Shown here: in pieces, positions 9,854 through 18,680 of the stretch | How positions within the stretch are numbered: position 1 is the stretch's first letter | Layout: every line of letters starts with the position of its first letter | DNA from: Minwuiaceae bacterium | GTDB taxonomy: Bacteria > Pseudomonadota > Alphaproteobacteria > Minwuiales > Minwuiaceae | DNA length: 64,000 nucleotides | Reading direction: 5' to 3' | NCBI GenBank assembly: GCA_028278525.1 | Contig: JANQEE010000020.1 | Coordinates: forward strand, 1 to 64,000 | The notes under the pieces: model-generated | Told to the model about the DNA's origin: nothing | Databases searched by the model: none | Seen by the model: only the letters and a program-made list of their open reading frames with translations | Program-made: the position numbers and the translations under genes

Positions 9854-10636
9854 TCATGGGCTTACCGCCAGAACGATCAGGCCGACCAAAATGAGCCATA
9901 GTCCGGCGGCCCGCGTGACGGACCTGTTAAACGGCACGGCTCTCTCGGCAAAGACGAACGCCGCGATACCGGCAACCCAAAACAGATTGAAGGCGCCGCC
10001 GACGACCAGCAGAGCGGCCAGCGGCCAACCGCCGGCAAGGCTGAGCGCACCAAGTTCCTGCCCCGCCAGAAAGGCACCGCCGGCTTGCGGCCGACGTTCA
10101 TCCATCGGTCGGTCCCCGGACTCAATCCGTTTCGGCGGCATAAACTGGTAGACGCCGGCGCCGATAAACAGCAGCGCGCCCAACAGCGGACTGCTGGTAA
10201 CCAATTGCGGCGACAGCAGGTACGACTGGGCCAGAACCCAATGCAGTATCGTCGGTACCATGGCGAAAGTAGCCCAGACGGACGCATAGCCCGCGACGAA
10301 CAGACCGGCCCGCCGCCATGCGCCGCCGCGCCCTCGCCATCTGCCACCGGCGATGTAATCGATTGCGCCGGGCGCGGCACCAGGCAGCATCACGGCTATC
10401 AGCGCGACGTTCCAGAACGCGAAAGCCGCGACGGTATCGCCGGCCGACCAAGGACCCGGCGCGACGGTTCGTACGATCCAATCGGCGCCGCCGTCTGTAT
10501 GGCCGATAACGTACAGATACAGCCAGGACAGTCCGGTGACGGCCCCAACCGGGAACAATGCCACCGTCCGGTCGCTGCTCAAACTTCCGGCTATACGCCA
10601 CATACTGCCGACTGTCTGAAGACGATCACGCGACAT
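9854..10636 (-). CDS. DUF2182 integral membrane protein
   Basis: A 260-residue multi-pass inner-membrane protein. Segments resembling DUF2182 are MLPGAAPGAIDYI, AGYASVWATFAMV, GAGVYQFMPPK and VVGGAFNLFWVAGIAAFVFAER. DUF2182 members are described as predicted metal-binding proteins and, as I recall, usually carry cysteines near the QFTPLK and GxYC positions. This protein has no cysteine at all, so metal binding is doubtful. Start at 10636 is preceded by GGAAGGA; an upstream in-frame ATG at 10747 is less likely. It is divergent from the giant BTAD/cyclase regulator, and the two share an intergenic region with CRP-like sites. Confidence 0.8.
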   Translation of the reverse strand: MSRDRLQTVGSMWRIAGSLSSDRTVALFPVGAVTGLSWLYLYVIGHTDGGADWIVRTVAPGPWSAGDTVAAFAFWNVALIAVMLPGAAPGAIDYIAGGRWRGRGGAWRRAGLFVAGYASVWATFAMVPTILHWVLAQSYLLSPQLVTSSPLLGALLFIGAGVYQFMPPKRIESGDRPMDERRPQAGGAFLAGQELGALSLAGGWPLAALLVVGGAFNLFWVAGIAAFVFAERAVPFNRSVTRAAGLWLILVGLIVLAVSP

Positions 10637-10791
10637 TGCCGATATCCTTCCCGCTGAATCGCCAACCCGTTTGCACGTGCCGTTGCGACGCGTCGTTTTC
10701 CATTCCAAACTGAACTTGACGGCATCGGGGGCCCTCCGAACCGGCACCGATGCCTGTTCTCTGCTAGATAAGAAAGGGGCCTCCGATCCAA

Positions 10792-10807
10792 TGTGACATT
10801 GGTCACG
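10792..10807. promoter_or_regulatory. CRP/FNR-like binding site 1
   Basis: TGTGACATTGGTCACG matches the CRP consensus TGTGA-N6-TCACA at nine of ten positions. It lies 156 bases upstream of the DUF2182 start and about 315 bases upstream of the cyclase-containing regulator. Confidence 0.55.
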
Positions 10808-10832
10808 GAAGCGTTTGGGTACGTGATCCGAT

Positions 10833-10848
10833 AGTGATACGGGTCACA
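10833..10848. promoter_or_regulatory. CRP/FNR-like binding site 2
   Basis: AGTGATACGGGTCACA matches TGTGA-N6-TCACA at nine of ten positions. Its centre is 41 bases from the centre of site 1, close to four helical turns, so two dimers would sit on the same face of the DNA. Confidence 0.55.
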
Positions 10849-10938
10849 ACCGACACCGTTGCGGACCACGCTCTGAACAACCGGCCAGCGGTGCCGGCCG
10901 CACTGAACGCCGACGCAAGAAAAACCACATAACTGACT

Positions 10939-10957
10939 GATATTTATGGAAAATATC
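10939..10957. promoter_or_regulatory. AT-rich palindrome upstream of the giant regulator
   Basis: GATATTT-ATGGA-AAATATC, a perfect 7-bp inverted repeat with a 5-base spacer, about 165 bases before the GTG of the BTAD/cyclase gene. It could be an operator or part of the leader; nothing further supports a function. Confidence 0.35.
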
Positions 10958-11122
10958 GATCCCAAGGTCACCGTCCCCAGCCTTTCTCGAGGGCGGACAG
11001 TACCCGGACGACGTGATCGCACCGTATCGCGGGACGTGAAAAATGCGTGAGAAACCGGTGGACAGAACGAAAATCGCCCCAATCTACCCAGAGTGCCAGC
11101 CGACGATACAGATGGGGAAATC

Positions 11123-14100
11123 GTGGCGACGCTTGATCTATTTCTGCTCGGGGGATTCGGATTAGCCTCTGAATCCGGCAGCGCTATCGCGTTGCCGGCC
11201 AAGAAGGCGCGTGCCCTCCTGGCATACTTGGCACTGCATTCCGGCCGCGCCATACCGCGGGACAAACTGGCCGCGCTTTTCTGGGGCGAGCGGGGCGATC
11301 CGCAGGCGCGCGCCAGCTTGCGCCAAACTCTGTCGTCGATCCGGAAGGCGCGATCCGAATCCGACCCCTGGCTGCTGCTGAGCGATACGGAAACCGTGGC
11401 AATCGCGCCCACCGTCGTTACCGATGTCGCGACATTCGAAAGCCTTGTGGCCGACGGGGACACCGAGTCCCTTGCGCGGGCGGCGACGCTTTACAGGGGA
11501 CACCTGCTGGACGGCTTCCACGCCGAAACACCCGGTTTCGAAGACTGGCTGGCGGTCGAGCGGCAGCGTCTGCACGACCTAGCATTGCAGGCCTTCGAGA
11601 CGCTGCTGGAGGAGGACCTGAAAAGCGGCAACATCGATCGCGGCATCTCCATCGCGACCAAACTACTGACGCTGGATCCGCTTGCGGAGACAGCGCATCG
11701 AGGCCTGATGCGCCTCTATGCGATGCGGGGACGGCACGCGGCGGCGCTACGCCAGTACCGGATCTGTCGGGAGATGCTGGAGCGCGAGTTCGGCGTTCCT
11801 CCGTCTCCCGAAACGGAAAAACTACATAGCGAACTGCTGGATCGGAGCACGGAGAGGGATGAACGGCCTGCCGTCGCCGCTTCCGAAGACCGGGCGGCGC
11901 CTAGGGAGCCAGACCTCGCGATCGCACCGTCCGGGCCGGAACTGCGCCAGGCGACCGTTCTTTTCGCCGACATTTCCGGCTTCAGCCGGCTCAGCAACGA
12001 GCTCGATCCGGAAGACGTGCACGACCTGCTGCAACGATTCTTCCAAACGACGGACCGTCTGATCCGCAGTCATGGCGGGCAGGTTGACAAGCATATCGGC
12101 GATTGCGTCATGGCGGTCTTCGGCGTGCCGGTGGCGCACAGCAACGACCCGGAACGCGCGGTCCGCACCGCGGTGGCGATACACGCGGCATTGCCAGCCG
12201 TGCAGGACGGCGGGAAGGACCCGCTTCGCGCGCATATCGGCATCGCCAGCGGGCAGGTCTTGATCGGCGCGGACGGAATCTCCCGGACCGTCACCGGCAA
12301 GTCGGTCAACCTTGCTGCGCGGCTCACCGATCTGGCCGGGCCCGGAGAGACATTCTTGTCGGATTCGGTCCGGCACGCGATCGGAGATCGGTTGCTGGGC
12401 GTGCCGACCGACAACGCGGCAATCGCCGGCCAGGGCGAACCGGTTACTTACTGGCGGCTACAGGGGCTGGACGGCGACTGTCGGACACAGTCCGGCATCG
12501 AGTATGTCGGCCGCGAAGCCGAACAGGGGCAATTGCAGGAGATCATGGAGACCTGCCTGCGGACCCGCGAGGGGCAAACCGTGCTGCTGCGTGGCGATGC
12601 GGGGATCGGCAAGACCAGACTGATCGAGGTGTTCGGCCGCGCCGCCGAGGAACAGGGTTTTGAATGCCATGTCGGCAGAGCGCTGGATTTCGGCATCGGC
12701 AGCACCGGCGATCCAATACGCGCATTGGTTCGCAGCCTGGTCGGGGTTCACGCATTCGCCGATGCAGAAACCCGCGGCCGGGCGGCGGAGGAAGCGGTGG
12801 CGGCCGGTTTGGTCTCGTCTGCCTTGCGTGCGCCTTTGTACGAATTGATGGACCTCGAGCTGCCATTGGCGCTGAAGCTGGTGAGCAGCGCGATGGATGG
12901 CGACGCCCGCAGGCGTGGCAAGCAGGACGTCATTGCCGGCCTGATACGGGCGCGAAGTGGGCGGCAACCCGCGCTGATCGTCGTGGAGGACGTGCATTGG
13001 GCCGACCCCCTGGATCTGGAGCGTCTTGCCGACATCGCCACAACCGTTCAGGACTGCCCGGCCATCCTGATCATGACGACCCGAATCCAGGGCGATCCCA
13101 TCGGTGCGGCCTGGCGCGCCGCATCCGGGTCTTGCCAATTCACCTCCATTAATCTCGGCCCCCTGGACGAACCATCGGCCATGGCCATGGCGATGCAATA
13201 CGCGGATATAGACGAAGCCTTTTCCTGGGCCTGCGTGACCAAGGCAGAGGGCAACCCGCTGTTTCTGGATCAATTACTACGTCATCGGCAGAATTGTGGA
13301 GACGAACTGCCCGGCTCCGTTCAAAGCCTGTTTTTATCGCGCCTGGATCGGCTCGAACCGTTGGACCGGTCGGCGCTGCAAGCGGCTTCGGTGCTGGGCA
13401 AGCGGTTTTCCCTGTCGGCGTTGCGTCATCTGATCGACCGGCCCGACTATCGCTGCGACACCCTGGTTCGTCATGCTCTGGTAAAAGCGGAATCCGACAA
13501 TTTCCTGTTTTCCCATGCGCTGATTCATCAAGCGGCATACGCGTCGATCCTCAAATCACGCAAGCGCGCCCTGCATGAAAGGGCAGCTGACTGGTATGCT
13601 GAAAAGGATCTCATTCTGCGCGCAGAGCACCTGGATTCCGCCGGCAGCCCCGATGCTCCGCGCGCCTACCTGGAAGCGGCGGAAGCGCAAGCGGAGATTT
13701 TCCGGTACGAGCGGGCGCTTCATTTGGTCGATCAGGCCCATCGGTTGGACGCCGGCCGAGCCCTACAACACGAACTCGCCATCATGCAGGGCAGCCTCTA
13801 TCAACGCCTCGGCGCGGCGCAGAAGGCGATCACCGCATACCGCCGGGCGCTGGATCACGCGGATAACGGGCCCCAGGCCAGCGGCGCCTGGATCGGGATA
13901 GCCGTCGGCATGCGTCTAGTCGATTCCTACGCGGACGCGCTCGCCGCCCTAGACGAGGCCGAACAGTCGCTGGCCGGACATGACCTGCCGGAGATGCTCT
14001 GCAAGATCTACTTCATTCGCGGCAATATCCATTTTCCACTGGGCCGGATCGACGACTGCATGCAGTCGCATGAAACGGCACGCGGCTACGCTCGGCAGGC

Positions 14101-14989
14101 GAAATCGCTGGTCTGCGAAGCCCGGGCGCTGGGCGGCCTCGGCGACGCCTATTATCAACGCGGATTGATGCGGACGGCGTTTCGGCATTTCGACCAATGC
14201 ATGAGCCTCTGCGAGGAAAACGGCTACGGCCAGATCCGCATGGCCAACCTGCCCATGCGCGGCATGATCCGCATCTATCTCGGCGACCCGGTCGGCGCCG
14301 AAAGGGATTGCCGGATGGCGCTGGATCTGTCAGTGAAGGCCGGCAATCACCGCGTCGAGATCCTGTCCCGCGCTATCCTGGGCCTGACGATGCTCAACAG
14401 GGCTGACTGGCGTGGCGCCCTGGCCCAAAGCCAGCGGAGCCTGGCTTTGGCGCGGTACATGAAATCGTCGAGGTTCGAAGCCGAAGAACTGCTTTCGCAG
14501 GCCGTGGCGGTCGGCAACCTCGGTAACCCGGCCGCCGCGCTCGACATGCTGGAGAATGCGCTCGAGATCAGCAAGCGAAGCGGCGTTGCCTATACCGGCC
14601 CGTGGATTCTCGGGTGCATCGCGTACTTCTCCGAGGACGCCGACAAACGGCGCTGGGCGTTGGCCGAAGGTGAACGTCTGCTTGGGCCGGACTGCGTTAG
14701 TCACAACTTCCTGCATTTCTATCCCTTTGCCATCGACGCCGCCGACCGGGCTGGCGACTGGAACGAGATGACGCGGTACGCCGATGCGCTTGCGCACTAT
14801 GGCCGGGAAGAAGCATTCCGCTGGATCGATTTCTTTGCCGCACGGGGCAGGGCGCTGGCCGATCACCGCCGCGGCGTCCGCGACGAAGCGCTTCGCGAAA
14901 CGATGCTGGCGCTCATTCGCGCGGGAACCCAGGCGGGTTATCTGGATACCGTTCGCAACCTCGAACTGGCGGTTGCCGAATACGGATAA
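11123..14989 (+). CDS. BTAD / class III cyclase / AAA ATPase / TPR regulator
   Basis: A 1288-residue signalling protein. Residues about 1-95 form an OmpR-like winged-helix domain (LLGGFGLASE...KKARALLAYLAL). Residues about 95-240 are a bacterial transcriptional activation (BTAD) TPR domain. Residues about 270-440 are a class III nucleotide cyclase with metal Asp283 (FADISGF) and Asp327 (KHIGD), K323, N396 and R400. The usual Asp in G-D-x-V-N is K393, so activity or specificity may differ. An ATPase domain starts at Walker A GDAGIGKT (491-498), with Walker B ALIVVEDVHW. TPR-like helices fill the C-terminal third. The start is GTG 11123 after GGGGA; a GTG at 11093 is also in frame. Confidence 0.88.
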   Translation: MATLDLFLLGGFGLASESGSAIALPAKKARALLAYLALHSGRAIPRDKLAALFWGERGDPQARASLRQTLSSIRKARSESDPWLLLSDTETVAIAPTVVTDVATFESLVADGDTESLARAATLYRGHLLDGFHAETPGFEDWLAVERQRLHDLALQAFETLLEEDLKSGNIDRGISIATKLLTLDPLAETAHRGLMRLYAMRGRHAAALRQYRICREMLEREFGVPPSPETEKLHSELLDRSTERDERPAVAASEDRAAPREPDLAIAPSGPELRQATVLFADISGFSRLSNELDPEDVHDLLQRFFQTTDRLIRSHGGQVDKHIGDCVMAVFGVPVAHSNDPERAVRTAVAIHAALPAVQDGGKDPLRAHIGIASGQVLIGADGISRTVTGKSVNLAARLTDLAGPGETFLSDSVRHAIGDRLLGVPTDNAAIAGQGEPVTYWRLQGLDGDCRTQSGIEYVGREAEQGQLQEIMETCLRTREGQTVLLRGDAGIGKTRLIEVFGRAAEEQGFECHVGRALDFGIGSTGDPIRALVRSLVGVHAFADAETRGRAAEEAVAAGLVSSALRAPLYELMDLELPLALKLVSSAMDGDARRRGKQDVIAGLIRARSGRQPALIVVEDVHWADPLDLERLADIATTVQDCPAILIMTTRIQGDPIGAAWRAASGSCQFTSINLGPLDEPSAMAMAMQYADIDEAFSWACVTKAEGNPLFLDQLLRHRQNCGDELPGSVQSLFLSRLDRLEPLDRSALQAASVLGKRFSLSALRHLIDRPDYRCDTLVRHALVKAESDNFLFSHALIHQAAYASILKSRKRALHERAADWYAEKDLILRAEHLDSAGSPDAPRAYLEAAEAQAEIFRYERALHLVDQAHRLDAGRALQHELAIMQGSLYQRLGAAQKAITAYRRALDHADNGPQASGAWIGIAVGMRLVDSYADALAALDEAEQSLAGHDLPEMLCKIYFIRGNIHFPLGRIDDCMQSHETARGYARQAKSLVCEARALGGLGDAYYQRGLMRTAFRHFDQCMSLCEENGYGQIRMANLPMRGMIRIYLGDPVGAERDCRMALDLSVKAGNHRVEILSRAILGLTMLNRADWRGALAQSQRSLALARYMKSSRFEAEELLSQAVAVGNLGNPAAALDMLENALEISKRSGVAYTGPWILGCIAYFSEDADKRRWALAEGERLLGPDCVSHNFLHFYPFAIDAADRAGDWNEMTRYADALAHYGREEAFRWIDFFAARGRALADHRRGVRDEALRETMLALIRAGTQAGYLDTVRNLELAVAEYG

Positions 14990-15117
14990 CGCCGCACCAA
15001 GTATACGCCTCACACGATCTTGATCGCGCAAGCGCGATTTGCCCCGTGGATAGGGGGCGACGCATTGTCTCGCCATCTTGATATGGCGCGCCGCTTCTTT
15101 ACATATCGATGACTGTT

Positions 15118-15158
15118 TTGTGTCGGCGGACGGGAACCCGCCGACACAAGCGTTTTTT
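15118..15158 (+). terminator. Rho-independent terminator
   Basis: A perfect 12-bp stem TTGTGTCGGCGG / CCGCCGACACAA with an 8-base loop, then six T at 15153-15158, three bases past the stem. It lies 129 bases after the giant regulator and 20 bases before the next start, so it ends the upstream transcript or acts as a leader attenuator. Confidence 0.75.
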
Positions 15159-15178
15159 GCACAAGCCGAGGATCAACC

Positions 15179-15802
15179 GTGAGTCTTCTGCACGATATCG
15201 ATCCGCCGTGGGATCAACGCCTGGCACGCCGCCTCATTCGCCCGTTCGCCGGAACGCGGCTATCGCCGAACCACGTTACCAGTATCAGCCTGGCCAGCGG
15301 CCTGGCTGCCGCCGTCTTTTACGGGATGGGCGGTATCTGGGCCCATCTCGGCGCCGTCCTGTTCGTCTTCTCGGTGCTCGCCGATCATGCGGACGGCGAA
15401 CTGGCGCGGATGAGCCAACGGACCAGCCGGTTCGGTCACTATTACGACGTCATCGCGGGCGGCGGTGTTTATATCTGCCTGTTCATCGGTATCGGCATCG
15501 GTCTGCGCGACGGTTCGCTCGGCACATGGACGATCGTCATGGGCATCGCGGCCGGCATCGCGATCGGCCTGATCTTCGGCGTCCGGCTGGACCATGGCCG
15601 CGACGAATCCGTACCCCAGCCGAGTTTCGCCGGTTTCGAGATCGAGGATGTGCTGTACCTGATCGCGCCGATCACCTGGTTCGGGCTGCTTTTTCCCTTC
15701 CTGGTCTTGACAAGCATCGGCGCCCCGATCTTTCTGGTATGGCAACTTTGGCAGTTTAGAAAAGCGAACGTGTCGAAAACTGCGGCCCTACCGAAGACAT
15801 GA
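15179..15802 (+). CDS. CDP-alcohol phosphatidyltransferase-like membrane protein (fourth Asp missing)
   Basis: A 207-residue multi-pass protein with the CDP-alcohol phosphotransferase signature D-x2-DG-x2-AR-x8-G-x3-D in DHADGELAR...FGHYYD, around residues 69-91. In the family a last Asp follows four residues later and acts as catalytic base; here that residue is Gly (DVIAGG). The protein may therefore be inactive or use another base. GTG start with GAGGA seven bases upstream. It overlaps the next gene by 4 bases, so it is translationally coupled to an HpnA-like epimerase, which suggests a role in membrane lipid synthesis. Confidence 0.85.
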   Translation: MSLLHDIDPPWDQRLARRLIRPFAGTRLSPNHVTSISLASGLAAAVFYGMGGIWAHLGAVLFVFSVLADHADGELARMSQRTSRFGHYYDVIAGGGVYICLFIGIGIGLRDGSLGTWTIVMGIAAGIAIGLIFGVRLDHGRDESVPQPSFAGFEIEDVLYLIAPITWFGLLFPFLVLTSIGAPIFLVWQLWQFRKANVSKTAALPKT

Positions 15803-16788
15803 CCGTCCTGGTCAGCGGCGCCACCGGGTTCGTTGGCTCGGCGGTGGTCCGCCGCCTGTTGCAGCAGGACCGGACGGTTCGCGTACTGGCGCGCCCGAAC
15901 AGCGACCGGCGCAACCTTCAGGATCTGCCCATCGAGGTCGCGGTCGGCGACCTGCGCGACAGTGCTTCCCTGGAACAAGCCGTGCGAGGCTGCGAGGCGG
16001 TCTTCCATGTCGCGGCCGACTATCGTCTCTGGACCCTCGACCCCGAAGAAATGTACGAAGCCAACGTTTCCGGCACCCGCAACCTGATGCTGGCGGCGGG
16101 CGAGGTCGGCGTCCGCCGCATCGTCTATACCAGCAGCGTCGCGACCTTGGGGATCGCCCCCGCCGGCACGCCATCGACCGAGGAAACGCCGTCCGGCCTG
16201 GATGACATGATCGGCCACTACAAGCGCTCCAAGTTCCTGGCCGAGGTGGAAGTCTCCCGACTGGCGGAAGTCGAGGGACTGCCGGTAGTCATCGTCAACC
16301 CATCCACGCCGATCGGGCCGCGCGACATCAAGCCGACGCCGACCGGGCGCATGGTGGTGGAGGCAGCGGCCGGACGCATGCCGGCCTTCGTCGATACCGG
16401 CCTGAACCTGGCTCATGTGGACGATGTCGCCGACGGGCATCTGCTGGCCATGGAGCGCGGCGAGATCGGCGAACGATACATCCTCGGCGGGCAGGACATG
16501 AGCCTGCAGACCATCCTGGAAGAGATTGCCGACATGGTCGGCCGGAAACCGCCCCGCATTCGCATCCCGCACAACGCCATCCTGCCAGTCGCCTACGCCG
16601 TGGAGGGCGCGGCACGGCTGTTTCGGACGCGGGAGCCGTTCGTGACCATCGACGGCATCCGCATGGCCAAGAAGCACATGTATTTCTCGTCGGACAAGGC
16701 GCGCAAGCAGCTCGGCTACAATCCGCGCCCGGCGCGCGACGCGCTGCGTGCCGCAATCGACTGGTTCAGCGAGAACGGTTATCTCTGA
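15799..16788 (+). CDS. hpnA: HpnA-like NAD-dependent sugar epimerase (hopanoid-associated)
   Basis: Extended short-chain dehydrogenase, 329 residues. The nucleotide-binding motif is SGATGFVGSAVVRRLL at the N-terminus. The catalytic YKRSK (Y-x3-K) is in GHYKRSKFLAE, preceded by YTSSVATLG. The segment VNPSTPIGPRDIKPTPTGR is characteristic of the hopanoid-associated HpnA group. It is coupled by a 4-base overlap to the CDP-alcohol phosphotransferase-like gene and followed by an HpnL-like membrane protein. The usual squalene-hopene cyclase genes are not in the window. Confidence 0.88.
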   Translation: MTVLVSGATGFVGSAVVRRLLQQDRTVRVLARPNSDRRNLQDLPIEVAVGDLRDSASLEQAVRGCEAVFHVAADYRLWTLDPEEMYEANVSGTRNLMLAAGEVGVRRIVYTSSVATLGIAPAGTPSTEETPSGLDDMIGHYKRSKFLAEVEVSRLAEVEGLPVVIVNPSTPIGPRDIKPTPTGRMVVEAAAGRMPAFVDTGLNLAHVDDVADGHLLAMERGEIGERYILGGQDMSLQTILEEIADMVGRKPPRIRIPHNAILPVAYAVEGAARLFRTREPFVTIDGIRMAKKHMYFSSDKARKQLGYNPRPARDALRAAIDWFSENGYL

Positions 16789-17809
16789 CCGTCCCGCCAC
16801 ACCGGCCGCCGCGCATCGCCTGAAACTTGCGGCGTCCTTGACCCTGCTGTTCGGCATCGGCCTGTTCGCCGCGCTGGTGCTACACTTTGGCTTCGCCGAA
16901 GTCGCGGCGGCGACCGGCACTATCGGATGGAACCTCGTTTGGGTCGTGCTGATCGGTGTCGCCATCCTGGCGGTCGACACCATCGGCTGGTCGGCGCTGC
17001 TGCCACCGGCAAGTCGGCCCGGGCTCTGGCGTCTGACTTGGATACGCTGGGTCTGCATGTCGGTGAACCGGCTGCTGCCGGTCGCGCAGGTCGGCGGCGA
17101 TGTCGTACGCGCCCGCCTGCTGTCCAGGCATGACGTTGCCGGTGGTGTGGCCAGCGCCAGCGTGATCGTCGATGTCACCGTCGGTGTCCTGACCCTCTCC
17201 GCCTTCGCCGCAACCGGCCTGCTGTTGCTGCTGATCGACGGCGGCGCCACCGACATTGCCGGCCAGGTCGCTGTGGGGCTACTGGTCTTCTGCCTGCTGA
17301 TCGCCGGCTTCGTCATGGTGCAGCGAAGCGGGCTGCTGCGGCGTATGGCGGATGCCCTGCAACACCGCTTGGGCGCGGCCGGTTGGGCCGCGTTCGCCGG
17401 CCATGCTGATCTCATGCACCGGACAATTGCGGCCATATACGCCGACCGGCGCGCTGTCGCCGCCAGTTTCCTCTGGCGCTATCTCGGCTGGTGCCTGGGC
17501 GCCGTCGAGGTCTGGCTGATCCTCAAACTGCTCGGCCACCCGGTCAGCCTGTTCGATGCCTTCGTCATCGAGGCCATCGCCCAGGCGGTTATCGCCGCCG
17601 GTTTCGCCATTCCGGGCGCTCTCGGCGTTCAGGAGGGCGGTCTTGTGGCAATCGGCCTGGTGTTCGGTATCGCGCCGGAGGTGGCTCTGGCGGTCTCCCT
17701 GATCAAGCGGGGCCGCGATCTGCTGCTCGGGTTGCCCGGCCTTGCGTTGTGGCAGGCCGTCGAAGGACGCTGGCTCTGGCTCCGGCGCAATCAGACGCGG
17801 AACACGTAA
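16748..17809 (+). CDS. hpnL: HpnL-like membrane protein (lysylphosphatidylglycerol synthase TM-region family)
   Basis: A 353-residue protein with about eight membrane helices. It has the family motif CMSVNRLLPVAQVGGDVVRARLL and the C-terminal IEAIAQAVIAAGFAIPGALGVQEGG, which match the UPF0104/HpnL group found in hopanoid loci. The reported GTG at 16748 overlaps hpnA by 41 bases and has a weak ribosome site. No better start is visible before the first helix, so the N-terminus is uncertain. Its end overlaps the convergent PhyH gene by 19 bases. Confidence 0.85.
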   Translation: MPQSTGSARTVISDRPATPAAAHRLKLAASLTLLFGIGLFAALVLHFGFAEVAAATGTIGWNLVWVVLIGVAILAVDTIGWSALLPPASRPGLWRLTWIRWVCMSVNRLLPVAQVGGDVVRARLLSRHDVAGGVASASVIVDVTVGVLTLSAFAATGLLLLLIDGGATDIAGQVAVGLLVFCLLIAGFVMVQRSGLLRRMADALQHRLGAAGWAAFAGHADLMHRTIAAIYADRRAVAASFLWRYLGWCLGAVEVWLILKLLGHPVSLFDAFVIEAIAQAVIAAGFAIPGALGVQEGGLVAIGLVFGIAPEVALAVSLIKRGRDLLLGLPGLALWQAVEGRWLWLRRNQTRNT

Positions 17810-18561
17810 GCCTTATCCGCCTCGCGCTCCACATCCGGCGGATAGTTCTTGTGCTTGTCGGCGAAATAGCGAACCCGGTGATCGCCTTCCGACAGGCGGT
17901 TGTAGGTCCAGTACAGAACGCGGCGCGGCGCCGTCGTGTGGTTCGGCATCGACCGGTGCGGCGTGTAGGAATCGAAGAACACCACATCGCCCGGCTCGGT
18001 CGGGCAGGGCACGTAGCCGACCGTCGCCGCATCGCCCTGCAAAGGCTCGAACTCGGCCCCCAGCAGCCCTTCGCGATGCCGGCCGCCGACCAGTTCCAGG
18101 CATCCGTTCTCCACTGTCGACGCGTCGATGCTGACCATCACCGTGACGTAGAAGCCGGCATAGACGTTCCAGCCGGCCTGCGCGTCCTGATGCGCCTTGA
18201 AACCGTCGCCGCCGGGCAGTTTGAAATTGATCTTGTCCTTGAACAGGACCGCTTCCTCACCCAGCAGTTTCGCCACCGGCGCTTTCAGAACGGTATCCAG
18301 GCCGCGAAACCGGCTGTCGAACGGCACGATGTTCTCAATCCGGCAGATCAGGCTCTTGTCCGGGTCCAGTTGGCTGGTTTCCCGATAGACCCAATGTCGG
18401 CCCGGCTCCTCCGGACGCGCGGCCAACGTCTCGGTCCAGGCAGCCAACTGTGCGATGGCCGCCGCGTCGAAGGCGCCACGCAGCACCGTAAAACCGGTCG
18501 CGCGAAACGCGTCCACATGGCTGTCGTCGATGTCCTTCATCGACAGAACCTGTTCCCGCAT
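17791..18561 (-). CDS. Phytanoyl-CoA dioxygenase (PhyH) family protein
   Basis: Fe(II)/2-oxoglutarate oxygenase of about 256 residues. Iron ligands are H and D of AHQDAQAGW and the distal H of TPHRS in FFDSYTPHRSMPNHT. The 2-oxoglutarate-binding Arg is likely in RRVLYWTYNR. KDKINFKLPGGDGF is typical of small-molecule PhyH enzymes. The ATG at 18561 follows GGAAGAGAG closely; in-frame ATGs at 18579 and 18540 are alternatives. Substrate unknown; it is not in an operon. Confidence 0.9.
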   Translation of the reverse strand: MREQVLSMKDIDDSHVDAFRATGFTVLRGAFDAAAIAQLAAWTETLAARPEEPGRHWVYRETSQLDPDKSLICRIENIVPFDSRFRGLDTVLKAPVAKLLGEEAVLFKDKINFKLPGGDGFKAHQDAQAGWNVYAGFYVTVMVSIDASTVENGCLELVGGRHREGLLGAEFEPLQGDAATVGYVPCPTEPGDVVFFDSYTPHRSMPNHTTAPRRVLYWTYNRLSEGDHRVRYFADKHKNYPPDVEREADKAYVFRV

Positions 18562-18680
18562 CTTCTCTCTTCCGGACATGCGTCCGCCGATTTGTGGGGT
18601 CGAGACGGTTGGTTATTTGGTCAGCAGCCCGCCGATTTCAAGCAATACAGCCGGTAACCAGCGCGTGATCGCCGCCGGCG

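Larger units (their letters stand above)
10637..11122. other. Divergent intergenic control region
   Basis: This 486-base gap separates two divergent genes. It holds two CRP-like inverted repeats (10792-10807 and 10833-10848) and an AT-rich 19-base palindrome (10939-10957). No convincing coding sequence is visible on either strand. Confidence 0.7.

Noticed and set aside
15469-17436. A 655-codon open frame on the minus strand
   Set aside because: Antisense to the CDP-alcohol phosphotransferase-like, hpnA and hpnL genes, with low-complexity composition.
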